From Chungangia koreensis (GTDB lineage: Bacteria; Bacillota; Bacilli; Bacillales_A; Planococcaceae): a DNA stretch of 64,000 bases. The notes beneath the pieces are model-generated. The model was not told the DNA's origin, did no database searches, and was given only the letters and a program-made list of their open reading frames with translations. The translations under genes and the position numbers were made by a program. The stretch lies in assembly GCF_042651785.1 (NCBI RefSeq), contig NZ_JBHSEC010000003.1, positions 62,001 through 126,000 of the forward strand, read 5' to 3'. Below are positions 51,115 through 59,426 of the stretch, piece after piece (the first letter of the stretch is position 1; every line of letters starts with the position of its first letter).

Positions 51115-52809
51115 TTATTTTTGTATTTTCTCCATTAATTCATCTATAATATTCTGAGTATATATATAAGCTTCTTTAATTACTTTTAAGAAGTCATTAA
51201 ACATCTCGTAGTTCTGTGTATATATTCTTCTATATGCTTCATTCTTTGTTTCATCTTTTTTAGGAAGATAATACTTCAGAATATCGAAAGTAACTAATTC
51301 AATGGAAATTGAAATGGAAGTTTTATCTAAAATTTTACGAAAATTTTGTTCATTCTCATCCATTTTCATTAATATGGTTGATGAAAATATCCATTTTCCC
51401 TTTGTTTTTTCTAACAACATCAAATTATCAAGGATTAATTTCCTCATCTTTTTATAATTCGATAAATCATTATTTAGATTTTCTATAAGATTATTATGAA
51501 ACGCTCGCCTACTAACGCTTAAAATCAATTCTCGATTATAAAAACTTTTATTAATATAGTTTCCACAAAATTGTTTAAAAGGAATATTTTGAAATCCTTG
51601 AATTAAAGCTCCACCTTCTGTGCAGTTAAATATCCTATCTTTATTCTTTAATTCACCAATTAATACTTCCAAAGTTTCTTTCATACTATAAAATGCGTGA
51701 TCAGTTAATACTTTATCTCCAAAATAACCTTCTGTATAAAACATTTGTCTTTTTTCAATATATTTGTCATCAACTTCCTTGTAATTATTATTAAATTCAG
51801 CATGTGTTTTGTTATCTGTATAAGCTAAGTCCTGACCAATGAGCGCAATTGGTCCCTTAGAAATATACCTGGCAAAAGACAATGCGTATGATGCTACGGA
51901 AGAACCCCCACGTAAAGAGATTAATTTTTTCCCGGAAAGATTTTTATAATACCCCTCGACCCCTGAAGCATCAGAAGTGATAAAATGGTAACCATCTTCA
52001 AAACAATCACGGATTTTATAGTGATTTAGTAAACTATATACTAATTTACTTTTTGTAAACTTTTTTCTTTCAAAATGTTTTAAATTGTTTTCGCCGCCAT
52101 CTATTGATACAACAAAATCTGGTTCTAACCCAAACTGGACTAATGTATTAACTGTAGATCCTGCCGCAATTAAAATACAATGGTTTCTATACTCTTTTAA
52201 TAAATCGATTTGTTTAGTCAACGAAGGCCCACCTGAAGCAAGTATTATTGGCAAATCATATTTCTGGAAAACATTTTCCAAATCACCATCGTATGGTATG
52301 TTTTTTAAGTTATATATAAAGTTTCTTTGCCATTCAGATGAAAATCTTCTAAGAGTATTTTCATTTATTTTATTCATTTGTAAACGATTATTGATATTAT
52401 CAAGTACCTCTAAATAATATTCCGGAAACAACTTGTCATAGTTGGGAGAACATATAAATGTTACATTAGCGTGATTTGGAATAATACTTGAAAGTATGGT
52501 TTTAATCTCCGCATTAGTATTTTGAACTAAAAAAGTATAATCTTCCTTATTCACAGTTAATTGTTGAATAGGTTCTATAACAATGAGAAATTCATTGTTT
52601 ACAAATTTCCTATTAAATTCCTTTGCAATATAACCTAAACCATAACCGAATAAAATATGAATAAAACCTGGTCTATAATGTTTTTCAACAAATTGTTTAG
52701 ATTCTTTTAAGGGATCATATTTACTATGAACATAATATTCATTTATTTTTAATGTAGACAATTTGCTTTTAGAGTTATCCAACTTAATTTCATAATTATT
52801 ATCAAGCAT
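51115..52809 (-). CDS. Motility accessory factor (Maf, DUF115) glycosyltransferase, larger paralogue
   Basis: 564 residues. The N-terminal module YVHSKYDPLKESKQFVEKHYRPGFIHILFGYGLGYIAKEF precedes the DUF115 core (LPIILASGGPSLTKQIDLLKEY, IAAGSTVNTLVQFGLEPDFVVSIDGGENN, RGGSSVASYALSFARYI, IALIGQDLAYTDNKTHAEF), and a long helical C-terminal domain of about 170 residues follows, absent from the smaller Maf next door. Two different Mafs in one operon may serve two flagellins or different sites. The ATG at 52809 has GAGGTGG upstream. First gene of the operon. Confidence 0.86.
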   Translation of the reverse strand: MLDNNYEIKLDNSKSKLSTLKINEYYVHSKYDPLKESKQFVEKHYRPGFIHILFGYGLGYIAKEFNRKFVNNEFLIVIEPIQQLTVNKEDYTFLVQNTNAEIKTILSSIIPNHANVTFICSPNYDKLFPEYYLEVLDNINNRLQMNKINENTLRRFSSEWQRNFIYNLKNIPYDGDLENVFQKYDLPIILASGGPSLTKQIDLLKEYRNHCILIAAGSTVNTLVQFGLEPDFVVSIDGGENNLKHFERKKFTKSKLVYSLLNHYKIRDCFEDGYHFITSDASGVEGYYKNLSGKKLISLRGGSSVASYALSFARYISKGPIALIGQDLAYTDNKTHAEFNNNYKEVDDKYIEKRQMFYTEGYFGDKVLTDHAFYSMKETLEVLIGELKNKDRIFNCTEGGALIQGFQNIPFKQFCGNYINKSFYNRELILSVSRRAFHNNLIENLNNDLSNYKKMRKLILDNLMLLEKTKGKWIFSSTILMKMDENEQNFRKILDKTSISISIELVTFDILKYYLPKKDETKNEAYRRIYTQNYEMFNDFLKVIKEAYIYTQNIIDELMEKIQK

Positions 52810-52905
52810 GTTCTCCACCTCTAATATTATATCGGAAATTTTATTATTTATTTGAGTCCAAAACCCTTTTTCTTTTCACTTTAAGAAGCAAAAGCCTATT
52901 CATGA

Positions 52906-53786
52906 GGCACTGCCCCCCCGTTTTTGAGACAGATATCATAACAACTTTAAGCAACCAGTTACCGGTATTGTACTTGTTGCTTAAAGGTGTTGGGTACGGC
53001 AATTGTTATAATAATTGATGTCTTCTTTTACAATGTGCACTACGATGGCCGTAATAGCCTGTTTTAAGTCATCAAGGTAGAATAGAATGTTTAGACTTTA
53101 GCGAGGTGTGAAACGATTCGATTGGGGTATTATCAGCGGGAGTTCCATTTCAGGACAAACTCATAGTAATGCCTCTTTCTTTTACTCTTCGCAATAGAGA
53201 AGTAATTTTTCCGATATCCGTATCGATATTTTTTTGACGACAAAGTTCCCCGATTCTAAGCTCGATTGATTGTTCAAGCTTTCCTTCCCTGTATTTCTTT
53301 TTTAATCGAGAAAAGGTTTACCTTGGAATCCCTAAATGCTTACAAATATCTTGAATAGGCATTGATTCTTTATGGTTCATTACTAATTGATGCTTCTGGT
53401 GCCACATCCTCTCCGATTCATTGTACTTTTTTAGTTTTCAATCTATTGTTTGAGATAACGGATCTCGGCTTGTAATTGAGCATTTTCACTCTCAAAATCC
53501 GGACCCTTCTTATAGGCATAGGAATACTGTTTACCAACTGGTTGATGAAATGATAGGTTTCACCAGCGGTCTTAATATCTGTGATTTATTTTTGATATTC
53601 AACTCTTCCACGACTTCTTTAACTGGTATGCCTGCTTCTCTCATCTCTACAGCTTTAATCTTAGCTTCTGCCGGATGACTGTTACATGTATCCATAGAAA
53701 AACACCTCCAAGTTGGATTTGAGTTTTCAATACCCTAATTTCAACTTAAAGGTGTTTTTATTTGTCTCACTTTATGGGGTCAGTCC
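52906..53786 (-). mobile_element. Decayed IS3-family insertion sequence
   Basis: The ends are imperfect inverted repeats: left GGCACTGCCCCCCCGTTTTT..., right (as reverse complement) GGACTGACCCCATAAAGTG..., sharing ACTG-CCCC, GAGACA and CTTTAAG blocks in the same order. About 880 bp, shorter than the 1.2-1.5 kb expected, so it has lost internal DNA. No target duplication is visible. Confidence 0.75.
52930..53695 (-). pseudogene. IS3-family transposase orfA/orfB remnants
   Basis: From ATG 53695 (GGAGG 10 bases upstream) an intact orfA start reads MDTCNSHPAEAKIKAVEMREAG..., a helix-turn-helix N-terminus, and then breaks by frameshift after about 40 codons. Further on, pieces of the orfB DDE domain survive near 53080-53160 (a GTPADNTPIESFHTSLKSK segment with the catalytic Glu region), interrupted by stops, followed by an INYYNN-like piece. 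It cannot encode a working transposase. Confidence 0.72.
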
Positions 53787-53794
53787 CTAAAATG

Positions 53795-53811
53795 ACTATA
53801 CTTTTTATAGT
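53795..53811 (-). terminator. Short, weak hag terminator abutting the IS
   Basis: ACTATA and TATAGT pair around a 5-base loop, followed on minus by CATTTTAGGG only; the IS boundary lies 8 bases further, so the T-tract may have been replaced by the insertion. Confidence 0.5.
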
Positions 53812-53825
53812 GCTTATTGATTATA

Positions 53826-54638
53826 TTATTGTAACAACTGAAGTACACCTTGTGGTTGTTGGTTAGCTTGAGCCAACATCGATTGTGCAGCTTGAGTCAA
53901 GATGTTATTCTTCGTGAATGCCATCATTTCAGCAGCCATGTCAACGTCACGGATACGGGACTCAGCAGCTGTCAAGTTTTCAGAAGTTGCACCAAGGTTG
54001 TTAATAGTGTGCTCTAAACGGTTTTGAACAGCACCTAATTTGGAACGTTCTGTTGAAACGGTTGTAATTGCAGCTTCAATTGTTGAAATTGCTGCGTTTG
54101 CACCTGATGTTGAGCTAATAGAGATACCTGAAACCGATAAAGCTGATGCAGCCATAGAACCAATTGTTAAAGTAATGCTTTGTCCCGAGTTTGCTCCAAT
54201 ATGGAAAGCTTTACCGCTAAATCCGCCACTCAATAGTTTTTGTGTGTTGAATTCAGTATTTTCTGCAATACGGTTAATTTCTGAAACTAAAGCTGTTACC
54301 TCTTGTTGAAGTGCAGCACGGTCACCTGTAACGTTAGTATCGTTAGCAGATTGAACTGAAAGTTCACGCATACGTTGAAGGATGGAGTGAGTTTCGTTCA
54401 AAGCACCTTCAGCAGTTTGGATCAAAGAGATTGAGTCTTGAGCGTTTTTAGTAGCCATATCCAAACCGCGGATTTGTCCACGCATTTTTTCAGAGATTGC
54501 AAGACCAGCAGCGTCATCGCCAGCACGGTTGATTTTGAAACCGGAAGAAAGCTTTTCCAAGTTCTTAGCAGATTGGCTGTTGTTGAAAGTCAAGTTACGG
54601 TGTGTATTTAAAGCTGAAATGTTGTGTTGAATTCTCAT
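53826..54638 (-). CDS. hag: Flagellin, main filament protein
   Basis: 270 residues. N-terminus MRIQHNISALNTHRNLTFNNSQSAKNLEKLSSGFKINRAGDDAAGLAISEKMRGQIRGL and C-terminus ENLTAAESRIRDVDMAAEMMAFTKNNILTQAAQSMLAQANQQPQGVLQLLQ are classic D0/D1 flagellin, with a short variable middle (about 145-200; Ser/Ala/Thr-rich, possible glycan sites). AAGGAGG lies 9 bases before the ATG. Control: sigma-D promoter and CsrA hairpin in the leader. FliW, encoded upstream, binds the protein. Confidence 0.98.
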   Translation of the reverse strand: MRIQHNISALNTHRNLTFNNSQSAKNLEKLSSGFKINRAGDDAAGLAISEKMRGQIRGLDMATKNAQDSISLIQTAEGALNETHSILQRMRELSVQSANDTNVTGDRAALQQEVTALVSEINRIAENTEFNTQKLLSGGFSGKAFHIGANSGQSITLTIGSMAASALSVSGISISSTSGANAAISTIEAAITTVSTERSKLGAVQNRLEHTINNLGATSENLTAAESRIRDVDMAAEMMAFTKNNILTQAAQSMLAQANQQPQGVLQLLQ

Positions 54639-54647
54639 TATGAGATT

Positions 54648-54722
54648 CCTCCTTGAATGTTTTGTTTATTCCACATCCTTGTGGAATTTTGTCTGGCGTT
54701 TTATTGGTCGGCCGCCCAATAA
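54648..54722 (-). promoter_or_regulatory. hag leader with CsrA-binding hairpin
   Basis: On minus, ATTCCAC-AAGGAT-GTGGAAT (54668-54687) presents ACAAGGATGT, which matches the CsrA consensus RUACARGGAUGU with GGA in the loop. The Shine-Dalgarno AAGGAGG (54648-54654) is the likely second CsrA site. Upstream, TTATTGG / CCAATAA (54701-54722) forms another hairpin near the 5' end. This is the arrangement by which CsrA represses hag until FliW removes it. Confidence 0.85.
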
Positions 54723-54738
54723 ATGCCTTACACTACTT

Positions 54739-54764
54739 ATATCGTTCCGTGAATGAAATGTTTA
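54739..54764 (-). promoter_or_regulatory. Sigma-D promoter of hag
   Basis: On minus, TAAA (54761-54764), 14-base spacer, AACGATAT (54739-54746); consensus TAAA-N15-GCCGATAT. The transcript would start about 90 bases before the hag ATG. Confidence 0.75.
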
Positions 54765-54773
54765 ATAGTTTTA

Positions 54774-54995
54774 TCAATTATTTTTTTTTATTTGATTAAA
54801 AAGATTTTGGTTGATGTTAGCAGCTTCTTTGTTTTGCTCCTGTATGCTTTGATATACCTCGGACCGGAATATACGTACGTTTTCAGGAGCGACTATGCCC
54901 AATTTCACTTGATCTCCTTCGACGGAAAGGATCTTCACTTCGATATTGTCCCCAAGCATAATGGATTCATCTTTTTTTCTTGTGAGTACTAACAT
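54774..54995 (-). CDS. csrA: Translational regulator CsrA
   Basis: 73 residues with the complete CsrA core: MLVLTRKKDESIMLGDNIEVKIL, VKLGIVAPENVRIFRSEVYQSIQ. The VRIFRSEVY segment holds the Arg (R44-type) that contacts RNA, and LTRK near the start the other side of the site. It binds the hag leader and blocks ribosomes. Its ATG shares one base with the fliW stop (TAATG), so the regulator and its antagonist are made together. Confidence 0.97.
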   Translation of the reverse strand: MLVLTRKKDESIMLGDNIEVKILSVEGDQVKLGIVAPENVRIFRSEVYQSIQEQNKEAANINQNLFNQIKKNN

Positions 54996-55435
54996 TACTT
55001 GTCGCTCCCCTCATTTTGGATGGGATAACGTATCTGATACCGCACAGAATCTTGCAATACTATTTGTTTAGCAAGTTTCTTCTTATGATTAATAATAACT
55101 GGTGCTTGTAAGTTGATGGTTGATTGTTGGAAAGGTTCTCTTAAAGTGACTATCGAATAAAAGACAAGATCACTTTCCAATTCAATCTGTAAACTCTGCT
55201 TATCCTCTTCCTGCAAATCGAAAGCATAATCCGGTTTAAAGGCAAATGGAAAAGCGATAATAAAACCGATTTCGGATTCTTTTATAGATTGAAGGATGGC
55301 AAATGGGGAGTCAGGCTCAACAGGAAGAATAACGAATTCCGTTAAATCCTCAAAACCCGGAATCCCACCCTCAAAGTGAATAATGCTGGATTTTTCAATC
55401 TCAGCTTCTCCAAGAAATTTTGTTTTGATTTTCAT
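54995..55435 (-). CDS. fliW: Flagellar assembly factor FliW
   Basis: 146 residues. Family blocks are clear: FLGEAEIEKSSIIHFEGGIPGFEDLTEFVILP, FAILQSIKESEIGFIIAFPFAFKPDYAFDL and LQAPVIINHKKKLAKQIVLQDSVRYQIRYPI. FliW binds CsrA allosterically and is displaced by free flagellin, so flagellin level feeds back on its own translation. Confidence 0.96.
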   Translation of the reverse strand: MKIKTKFLGEAEIEKSSIIHFEGGIPGFEDLTEFVILPVEPDSPFAILQSIKESEIGFIIAFPFAFKPDYAFDLQEEDKQSLQIELESDLVFYSIVTLREPFQQSTINLQAPVIINHKKKLAKQIVLQDSVRYQIRYPIQNEGSDK

Positions 55436-55449
55436 TCTATTAACTCCTT

Positions 55450-56004
55450 TTATACAATGACGTCAATTTCAATAGAAGGATCTTGAATCATATAACCCGA
55501 CACTTTACCCGGTGTATACTCATGAATCGGTCTGTTCATTTTAGCACTAATTTGGGGTTTGTTTGTTTCTGCTTCTATGTGCAACTTTGAAGGCGTATAC
55601 GATATTTTTACTGAACTGATAGAAGGTACAAATTGGAGTCCTAATCGTTTCATGGGTCTTACGGCTTTTGTTTCTGCAATCGATTGTATGGGATTACCTT
55701 TCTTTTCAATCCTCATCAACTGATCACCCTCTTGCGCCCGTCTTGCAATACCAGCCAACATAGCTTGTCTACCACGCTGAGCATATTTTCGGGTTGATTC
55801 AAGAGGACCTATTAATCCAAGATCACGCCTTGCTTGCGAGGAGTCAATTTTTAGTATTGAATTTGATGTTTCCATATCAACAGTTGCACGTGGTTGCCGA
55901 ATTTGTAAGTCGGCTTTTGGCTGCCGTATCAACTGCTGTGAATCTGTAATGTTCAAACCTAACATACCTTTAGTAGTCCGTATACTAAGTTGCGGGAAAT
56001 TCAT
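55450..56004 (-). CDS. yviE: DUF6470 family protein (YviE-like)
   Basis: 184 residues between flgL and fliW, the position of B. subtilis yviE. Contains FPQLSIRTTKGMLGLNITDSQQLIRQPKADLQIRQPRATVDMET and ARRDLGLIGPLESTRKYAQRGRQAMLAGIARRAQEGDQLMRI, which mark the family; two QPxA-type short repeats are visible near the start. Function unknown, flagellar association by position. Start ATG 56004 with AAGGG 8 bases upstream; a GTG at 56013 is also in frame. Confidence 0.85.
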   Translation of the reverse strand: MNFPQLSIRTTKGMLGLNITDSQQLIRQPKADLQIRQPRATVDMETSNSILKIDSSQARRDLGLIGPLESTRKYAQRGRQAMLAGIARRAQEGDQLMRIEKKGNPIQSIAETKAVRPMKRLGLQFVPSISSVKISYTPSKLHIEAETNKPQISAKMNRPIHEYTPGKVSGYMIQDPSIEIDVIV

Positions 56005-56016
56005 ACTTTTCACCCT

Positions 56017-56050
56017 TTAAATAAAGCGTTTGAACAATTGTTCAAACGCT
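56017..56050 (-). terminator. Perfect 26-bp palindrome after flgL, terminator or attenuator
   Basis: AGCGTTTGAACAA / TTGTTCAAACGCT (56025-56050) is a perfect inverted repeat, followed on minus by TTTATTTAAAG. It splits the flgM-flgL part from yviE-fliW-csrA. Confidence 0.75.
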
Positions 56051-56058
56051 GTTTGTTG

Positions 56059-56982
56059 TTATCTTAGAAAATCCATTAATGTCGGTTGAATGATCCGCGA
56101 ACCGACTGAAAGTGCAGCCCGGTGTATCGATTCTTGGGAAATCAATTCAGTTATTGCCTTTTCATAATCGATATCTTCATTATTTGATAGCTGTTTCGTA
56201 ACCACAACTTCCTGGGTACTTAGTCGGTTCCCCATCATCTCGACACGATTTTGCCGGGCGCCAATATCTGCTCTTGACTCAAGGACAAGATCTTGGTTAC
56301 CGCTAATACTACTCAAATAATTATCGAAATCTGATCCAGATTTAGTTGTATCTAATAATTCAGCTTCTAAACTGACCATCATTTCATCGATCTTACTAAA
56401 CATATCATAACCATTGCTATTTACTGTAATTTGTACCCCATCGTAGACCTCAATATTAACAGATCCTTCATAAGAAGTATTTGCAGGTGCAGCTGGATAA
56501 GCAGTTCCTGCTGCTACGATTGGCTCTCCGGCTAATGTTGTATCTGTGAACAAAGGTTCTAAAGTTTTTGTACCAGAGAAAATATATTTATCTCCAACTT
56601 TAGTATTCGCTAAATCACGGATTTGGTCTTTAATTTGTGTAATTTCAGCCTGGATCTTCTTCCGGTCATCCGTTGTAACAGAGTCAGTTGAAGCTTGGGT
56701 TACCAGCTCTTGGACACGTTGTAGTGCAAGACCGACATGATCCAAAGCATCATCCGAGCTGTCTAACCAGTTATTTACTTCTCCGAGGTTCCTTTGATAT
56801 TGTTCAACCTTACCAAGGTCAGTTCGATAACCTATTCCTTTGATTGCAACCACTGGGTCCTGAGATGGCCGGGTAATTTTCTTACCCGAATTAATTTGCT
56901 CTTGAATCATGCCCATTTTATTGTAGCTGCTGGACAAGTTACGAAGCATGTTATTTGAAAGCATGGATTGAGTTACGCGCAT
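56059..56982 (-). CDS. flgL: Flagellar hook-associated protein 3
   Basis: 307 residues. MRVTQSMLSNNMLRNLSSSYNKMGMIQEQINSGKKITRPSQDPVVAIKGIGYR at the N-terminus and the flagellin-like C-terminus (LSNNEDIDYEKAITELISQESIHRAALSVGSRIIQPTLMDFLR) identify FlgL, which joins hook and filament. AGGAGGAG precedes the ATG. Gap to flgK is 15 bases. Confidence 0.96.
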   Translation of the reverse strand: MRVTQSMLSNNMLRNLSSSYNKMGMIQEQINSGKKITRPSQDPVVAIKGIGYRTDLGKVEQYQRNLGEVNNWLDSSDDALDHVGLALQRVQELVTQASTDSVTTDDRKKIQAEITQIKDQIRDLANTKVGDKYIFSGTKTLEPLFTDTTLAGEPIVAAGTAYPAAPANTSYEGSVNIEVYDGVQITVNSNGYDMFSKIDEMMVSLEAELLDTTKSGSDFDNYLSSISGNQDLVLESRADIGARQNRVEMMGNRLSTQEVVVTKQLSNNEDIDYEKAITELISQESIHRAALSVGSRIIQPTLMDFLR

Positions 56983-56997
56983 GTCAAACTCCTCCTA

Positions 56998-58518
56998 TTA
57001 TAATCCGACTCGGCCCATGCCGTTAATGATTTTGTCTAACGTTTCATCTACTACCGTAATCATTCGGGCTGAGGCGTTATAAGCCTGCTGGAACTTAATC
57101 ATATTTGTCATTTCTTCATCTAATGAAACGGAGCTAACAGATGCACGGTTGTTTTCAACTGATAGTTTAATCGTTTGTGAATTATATGTGAGTCGACCAG
57201 CTTGTTCTCCTTCAACACCAAGTTGTCCAATGATTGACTGATAAAATGTCTGGATATTGGTATTTGGCACTGTTCCAATTGTAAGTGGGGCAAACTTCAT
57301 ATTGGCCAGTTTTAAAGCGTTGGCTCCGTTACCTTCTTCATTCAATGAAGAGGATGCTGCCACGCTTCCTGGATCCGTGATAATGGCCCCGTTCACCTTA
57401 ATGGTACTCGCACTGAGTCCGGCAGGATCGAAGAAATCAGAAATATTAGCGCTTCCTTGCAAAGGAAAGCCGTTTCCGTGATCAGTATTAAATTTTGTTA
57501 CGAAAGCCTTGGCCATATCATTCAAGTCTTTTAACATATCTGGATAAAAACCGGCCTCACTGTCAACTGGTCCATATCCATATGAATTAACTAATGAAAG
57601 CATTTTACCTTTATTCGCTTCTAATTGATTTTGGGAAATTGAACCACCTGTAGCAGAACCATTTGCAGTAAAAGTAAATGCACCAAAATCTTCGTAACCC
57701 TCCGCTGTAGTCAGGTTCGTTGACATCTCCGCATAATCTTTCCCATTGACTATATTAACTGGGCTTCCCGCTGTTTTAATAGAGACATTCACAATACCTT
57801 CTGCAATTTTAGAGGCATTTCCGCCTGACTTTACGTATTCCAATTCTATCGGAAAGTAGGTTGATAGTTCATCGAGTAAGTTATCGCGTGCATCATATAG
57901 ATCATTCGGCAAATATCCATTTGGTTCAATCGATGCAATCTGTTCATTCAGTGAAGCAATCTGATCCAATATAGAGTTGATATCGTCAGTCGAGACTCTG
58001 ATTTCATTCTTCAGATTCCCTTGAATATCACTTAATTGTTTATGAATATAATTAAATGAATCAGCTACTGCAATCCCCCGTTGAACAACTACTTTACGTG
58101 CTCCAGCGTTTTCAGGGTTTACACTTAGATCTTGAAGAGAATTCCAAAACTGATTCAAAGATTCATTCAAGCCAAATTCAGATGGTTCAGACATAATGTC
58201 TTCCATCTGAGTAATAGCTTGTGATCTGGATTCCCAATACCCTAATTTACTTGACTCTTGCCGGAATTGACGATCGATAAACGTATCACGAATTCGCTCT
58301 ATTGACTGAGCTTGCACCCCAGTTCCAATAAAACCTGGCGTAGTGGGAGTATTCAAACCAATACCCGGGTAGCCTAAAGAAGCTTCCATATTCACACGTT
58401 GGCGTGAATAGCCAAGCGTGTTGGCGTTACTGATGTTGTGTCCTGTTGTATATAAAGCGGATTGCTGGGTGAACATTCCGCGTTTGCTCGTTTCTAAGCC
58501 CATGAATGTGGAGCGCAT
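56998..58518 (-). CDS. flgK: Flagellar hook-associated protein 1
   Basis: 506 residues, FlgK type: TFMGLETSKRGMFTQQSALYTTGHNISNANTLGYSRQRVNM at the start, the conserved coiled region SRSQAITQMEDIMSEPSEFGLNESLNQFWNSLQDLSVNPEN, and the C-terminal LDEEMTNMIKFQQAYNASARMITVVDETLDKIINGMGRVGL. It is the first hook-filament junction protein. Start ATG 58518 behind GGGGGAAAA. Confidence 0.97.
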   Translation of the reverse strand: MRSTFMGLETSKRGMFTQQSALYTTGHNISNANTLGYSRQRVNMEASLGYPGIGLNTPTTPGFIGTGVQAQSIERIRDTFIDRQFRQESSKLGYWESRSQAITQMEDIMSEPSEFGLNESLNQFWNSLQDLSVNPENAGARKVVVQRGIAVADSFNYIHKQLSDIQGNLKNEIRVSTDDINSILDQIASLNEQIASIEPNGYLPNDLYDARDNLLDELSTYFPIELEYVKSGGNASKIAEGIVNVSIKTAGSPVNIVNGKDYAEMSTNLTTAEGYEDFGAFTFTANGSATGGSISQNQLEANKGKMLSLVNSYGYGPVDSEAGFYPDMLKDLNDMAKAFVTKFNTDHGNGFPLQGSANISDFFDPAGLSASTIKVNGAIITDPGSVAASSSLNEEGNGANALKLANMKFAPLTIGTVPNTNIQTFYQSIIGQLGVEGEQAGRLTYNSQTIKLSVENNRASVSSVSLDEEMTNMIKFQQAYNASARMITVVDETLDKIINGMGRVGL

Positions 58519-58533
58519 GGTTTTCCCCCTATT

Positions 58534-59025
58534 TTATGCCTGGGAGTCGAACGTGCTGTTGCCGGCCGACTTTGCCCGTTTAATAGTGTCTTTAGAATAG
58601 TTAATGGATTCCGGCGTTGGCCGGAGCATATCCAATGATAGGTTTACGAATTGAAGAGATTGATATGTCATCTTCTGGTTCAAATCGTTCTGCCATTTCA
58701 AATCGTGGATGGTCCGCATAAGTTCATCACGAACATGTTCCAATTGTTCTTTTTCTTCCGTACCAGCGGCTTCGATGACTGAAGCGACAGTCGGTTCAGC
58801 ATTGGCAAATCCTTTTGCCTGCAGGTACTCCATTACCTTTTGCTGACGCTGTGTCTCCAGTTGCGAAATCGCTGCTACGTGCTTCTGCTCGTCCTTGAGC
58901 AGCTGATCGAGGCCTTCCATGTCCCCCGTTTTGATGAGCTCAGTTTTCTTAAAGCTAAGCCCAAGCAAACTCTTATGCAATTTGTCCAAATGGTTCATCG
59001 CTTCAAAAATCGGTGTGATGGACAT
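58534..59025 (-). CDS. flgN: FlgN-type chaperone of FlgK and FlgL
   Basis: 163 residues, mostly helical. The segment MNHLDKLHKSLLGLSFKKTELIKTGDMEGLDQLLKDEQKHVAAI is typical of FlgN. It is placed between flgM and flgK, as B. subtilis yvyG (flgN), whose product is needed for FlgK/FlgL export. GAAGGG lies before the ATG. Confidence 0.88.
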   Translation of the reverse strand: MSITPIFEAMNHLDKLHKSLLGLSFKKTELIKTGDMEGLDQLLKDEQKHVAAISQLETQRQQKVMEYLQAKGFANAEPTVASVIEAAGTEEKEQLEHVRDELMRTIHDLKWQNDLNQKMTYQSLQFVNLSLDMLRPTPESINYSKDTIKRAKSAGNSTFDSQA

Positions 59026-59042
59026 GGTCTACCCTTCTTTCA

Positions 59043-59309
59043 TTACCCTTTGTAGAATTTAAGCAGATCTTCTGCCACTTTGGCAGCGTCAGGCTTGTAT
59101 GTTCCTGCTTCTACTTGGGCTTTCAATTGTTGTACCCGTTCCGCGCGCTCTGCCGGATAAGATGTAAGCCCGGATAGCTGTTTCGCTGCATCTGAAATCT
59201 CCAGCTTATCAGCACCGACTTTAGCGGCAGATTTTGCCGCTTCCGTTTTCAACTGGTTCCGTTTGTACGGATTCACGTTATTTACATTTAAATTCGGATT
59301 AATTTTCAT
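59043..59309 (-). CDS. flgM: Anti-sigma-D factor FlgM
   Basis: 88 residues. N-terminus MKINPNLNVNNVNPYKRNQLK and the helical C-terminal half (AGADKLEISDAAKQL, RAERVQQLKAQVEAGTYKPDAAKVAEDLLKFYKG) are classic FlgM. It holds sigma-D inactive until it is exported through the finished hook. It has its own sigma-D-type promoter at 59346 and an AAGGAGG site. Confidence 0.95.
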   Translation of the reverse strand: MKINPNLNVNNVNPYKRNQLKTEAAKSAAKVGADKLEISDAAKQLSGLTSYPAERAERVQQLKAQVEAGTYKPDAAKVAEDLLKFYKG

Positions 59310-59345
59310 ACCGTTCTTCCTCCTTCGTGGAGATGTATAGTTATT

Positions 59346-59372
59346 ATTTCGGTTATATTAATGAATTCTTTA
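59346..59372 (-). promoter_or_regulatory. Sigma-D promoter of flgM-flgN-flgK-flgL
   Basis: On minus, TAAA (59369-59372), 15-base spacer, ACCGAAAT (59346-59353), 6 of 8 to GCCGATAT; 37 bases before the flgM ATG. Confidence 0.72.
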
Positions 59373-59388
59373 GGGCCTTTCGAACGAA

Positions 59389-59424
59389 AATTGGCTGGTA
59401 GGAAAAATTCCCTGCCAGCCAACC
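59389..59424 (-). terminator. Terminator of the comF-yvyF operon
   Basis: On minus, TTGGCTGGCAGG pairs with CCTACCAGCCAA, followed by TTTTCG. Confidence 0.75.
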
Positions 59425-59426
59425 AA

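Larger units (their letters stand above)
52819..53825. other. Intergenic region filled by a decayed insertion sequence
   Basis: Apart from the IS remnant described separately, it holds the weak hag terminator at 53795-53811 and the promoter region of the glycosylation operon (52810-52905), in which no clear sigma-A or sigma-D promoter was recognised. Confidence 0.7.

Noticed and set aside
52896..53796. Target-site duplication flanking the IS remnant
   Set aside because: No matching direct repeat of 3-5 bp could be fixed given the degraded ends.
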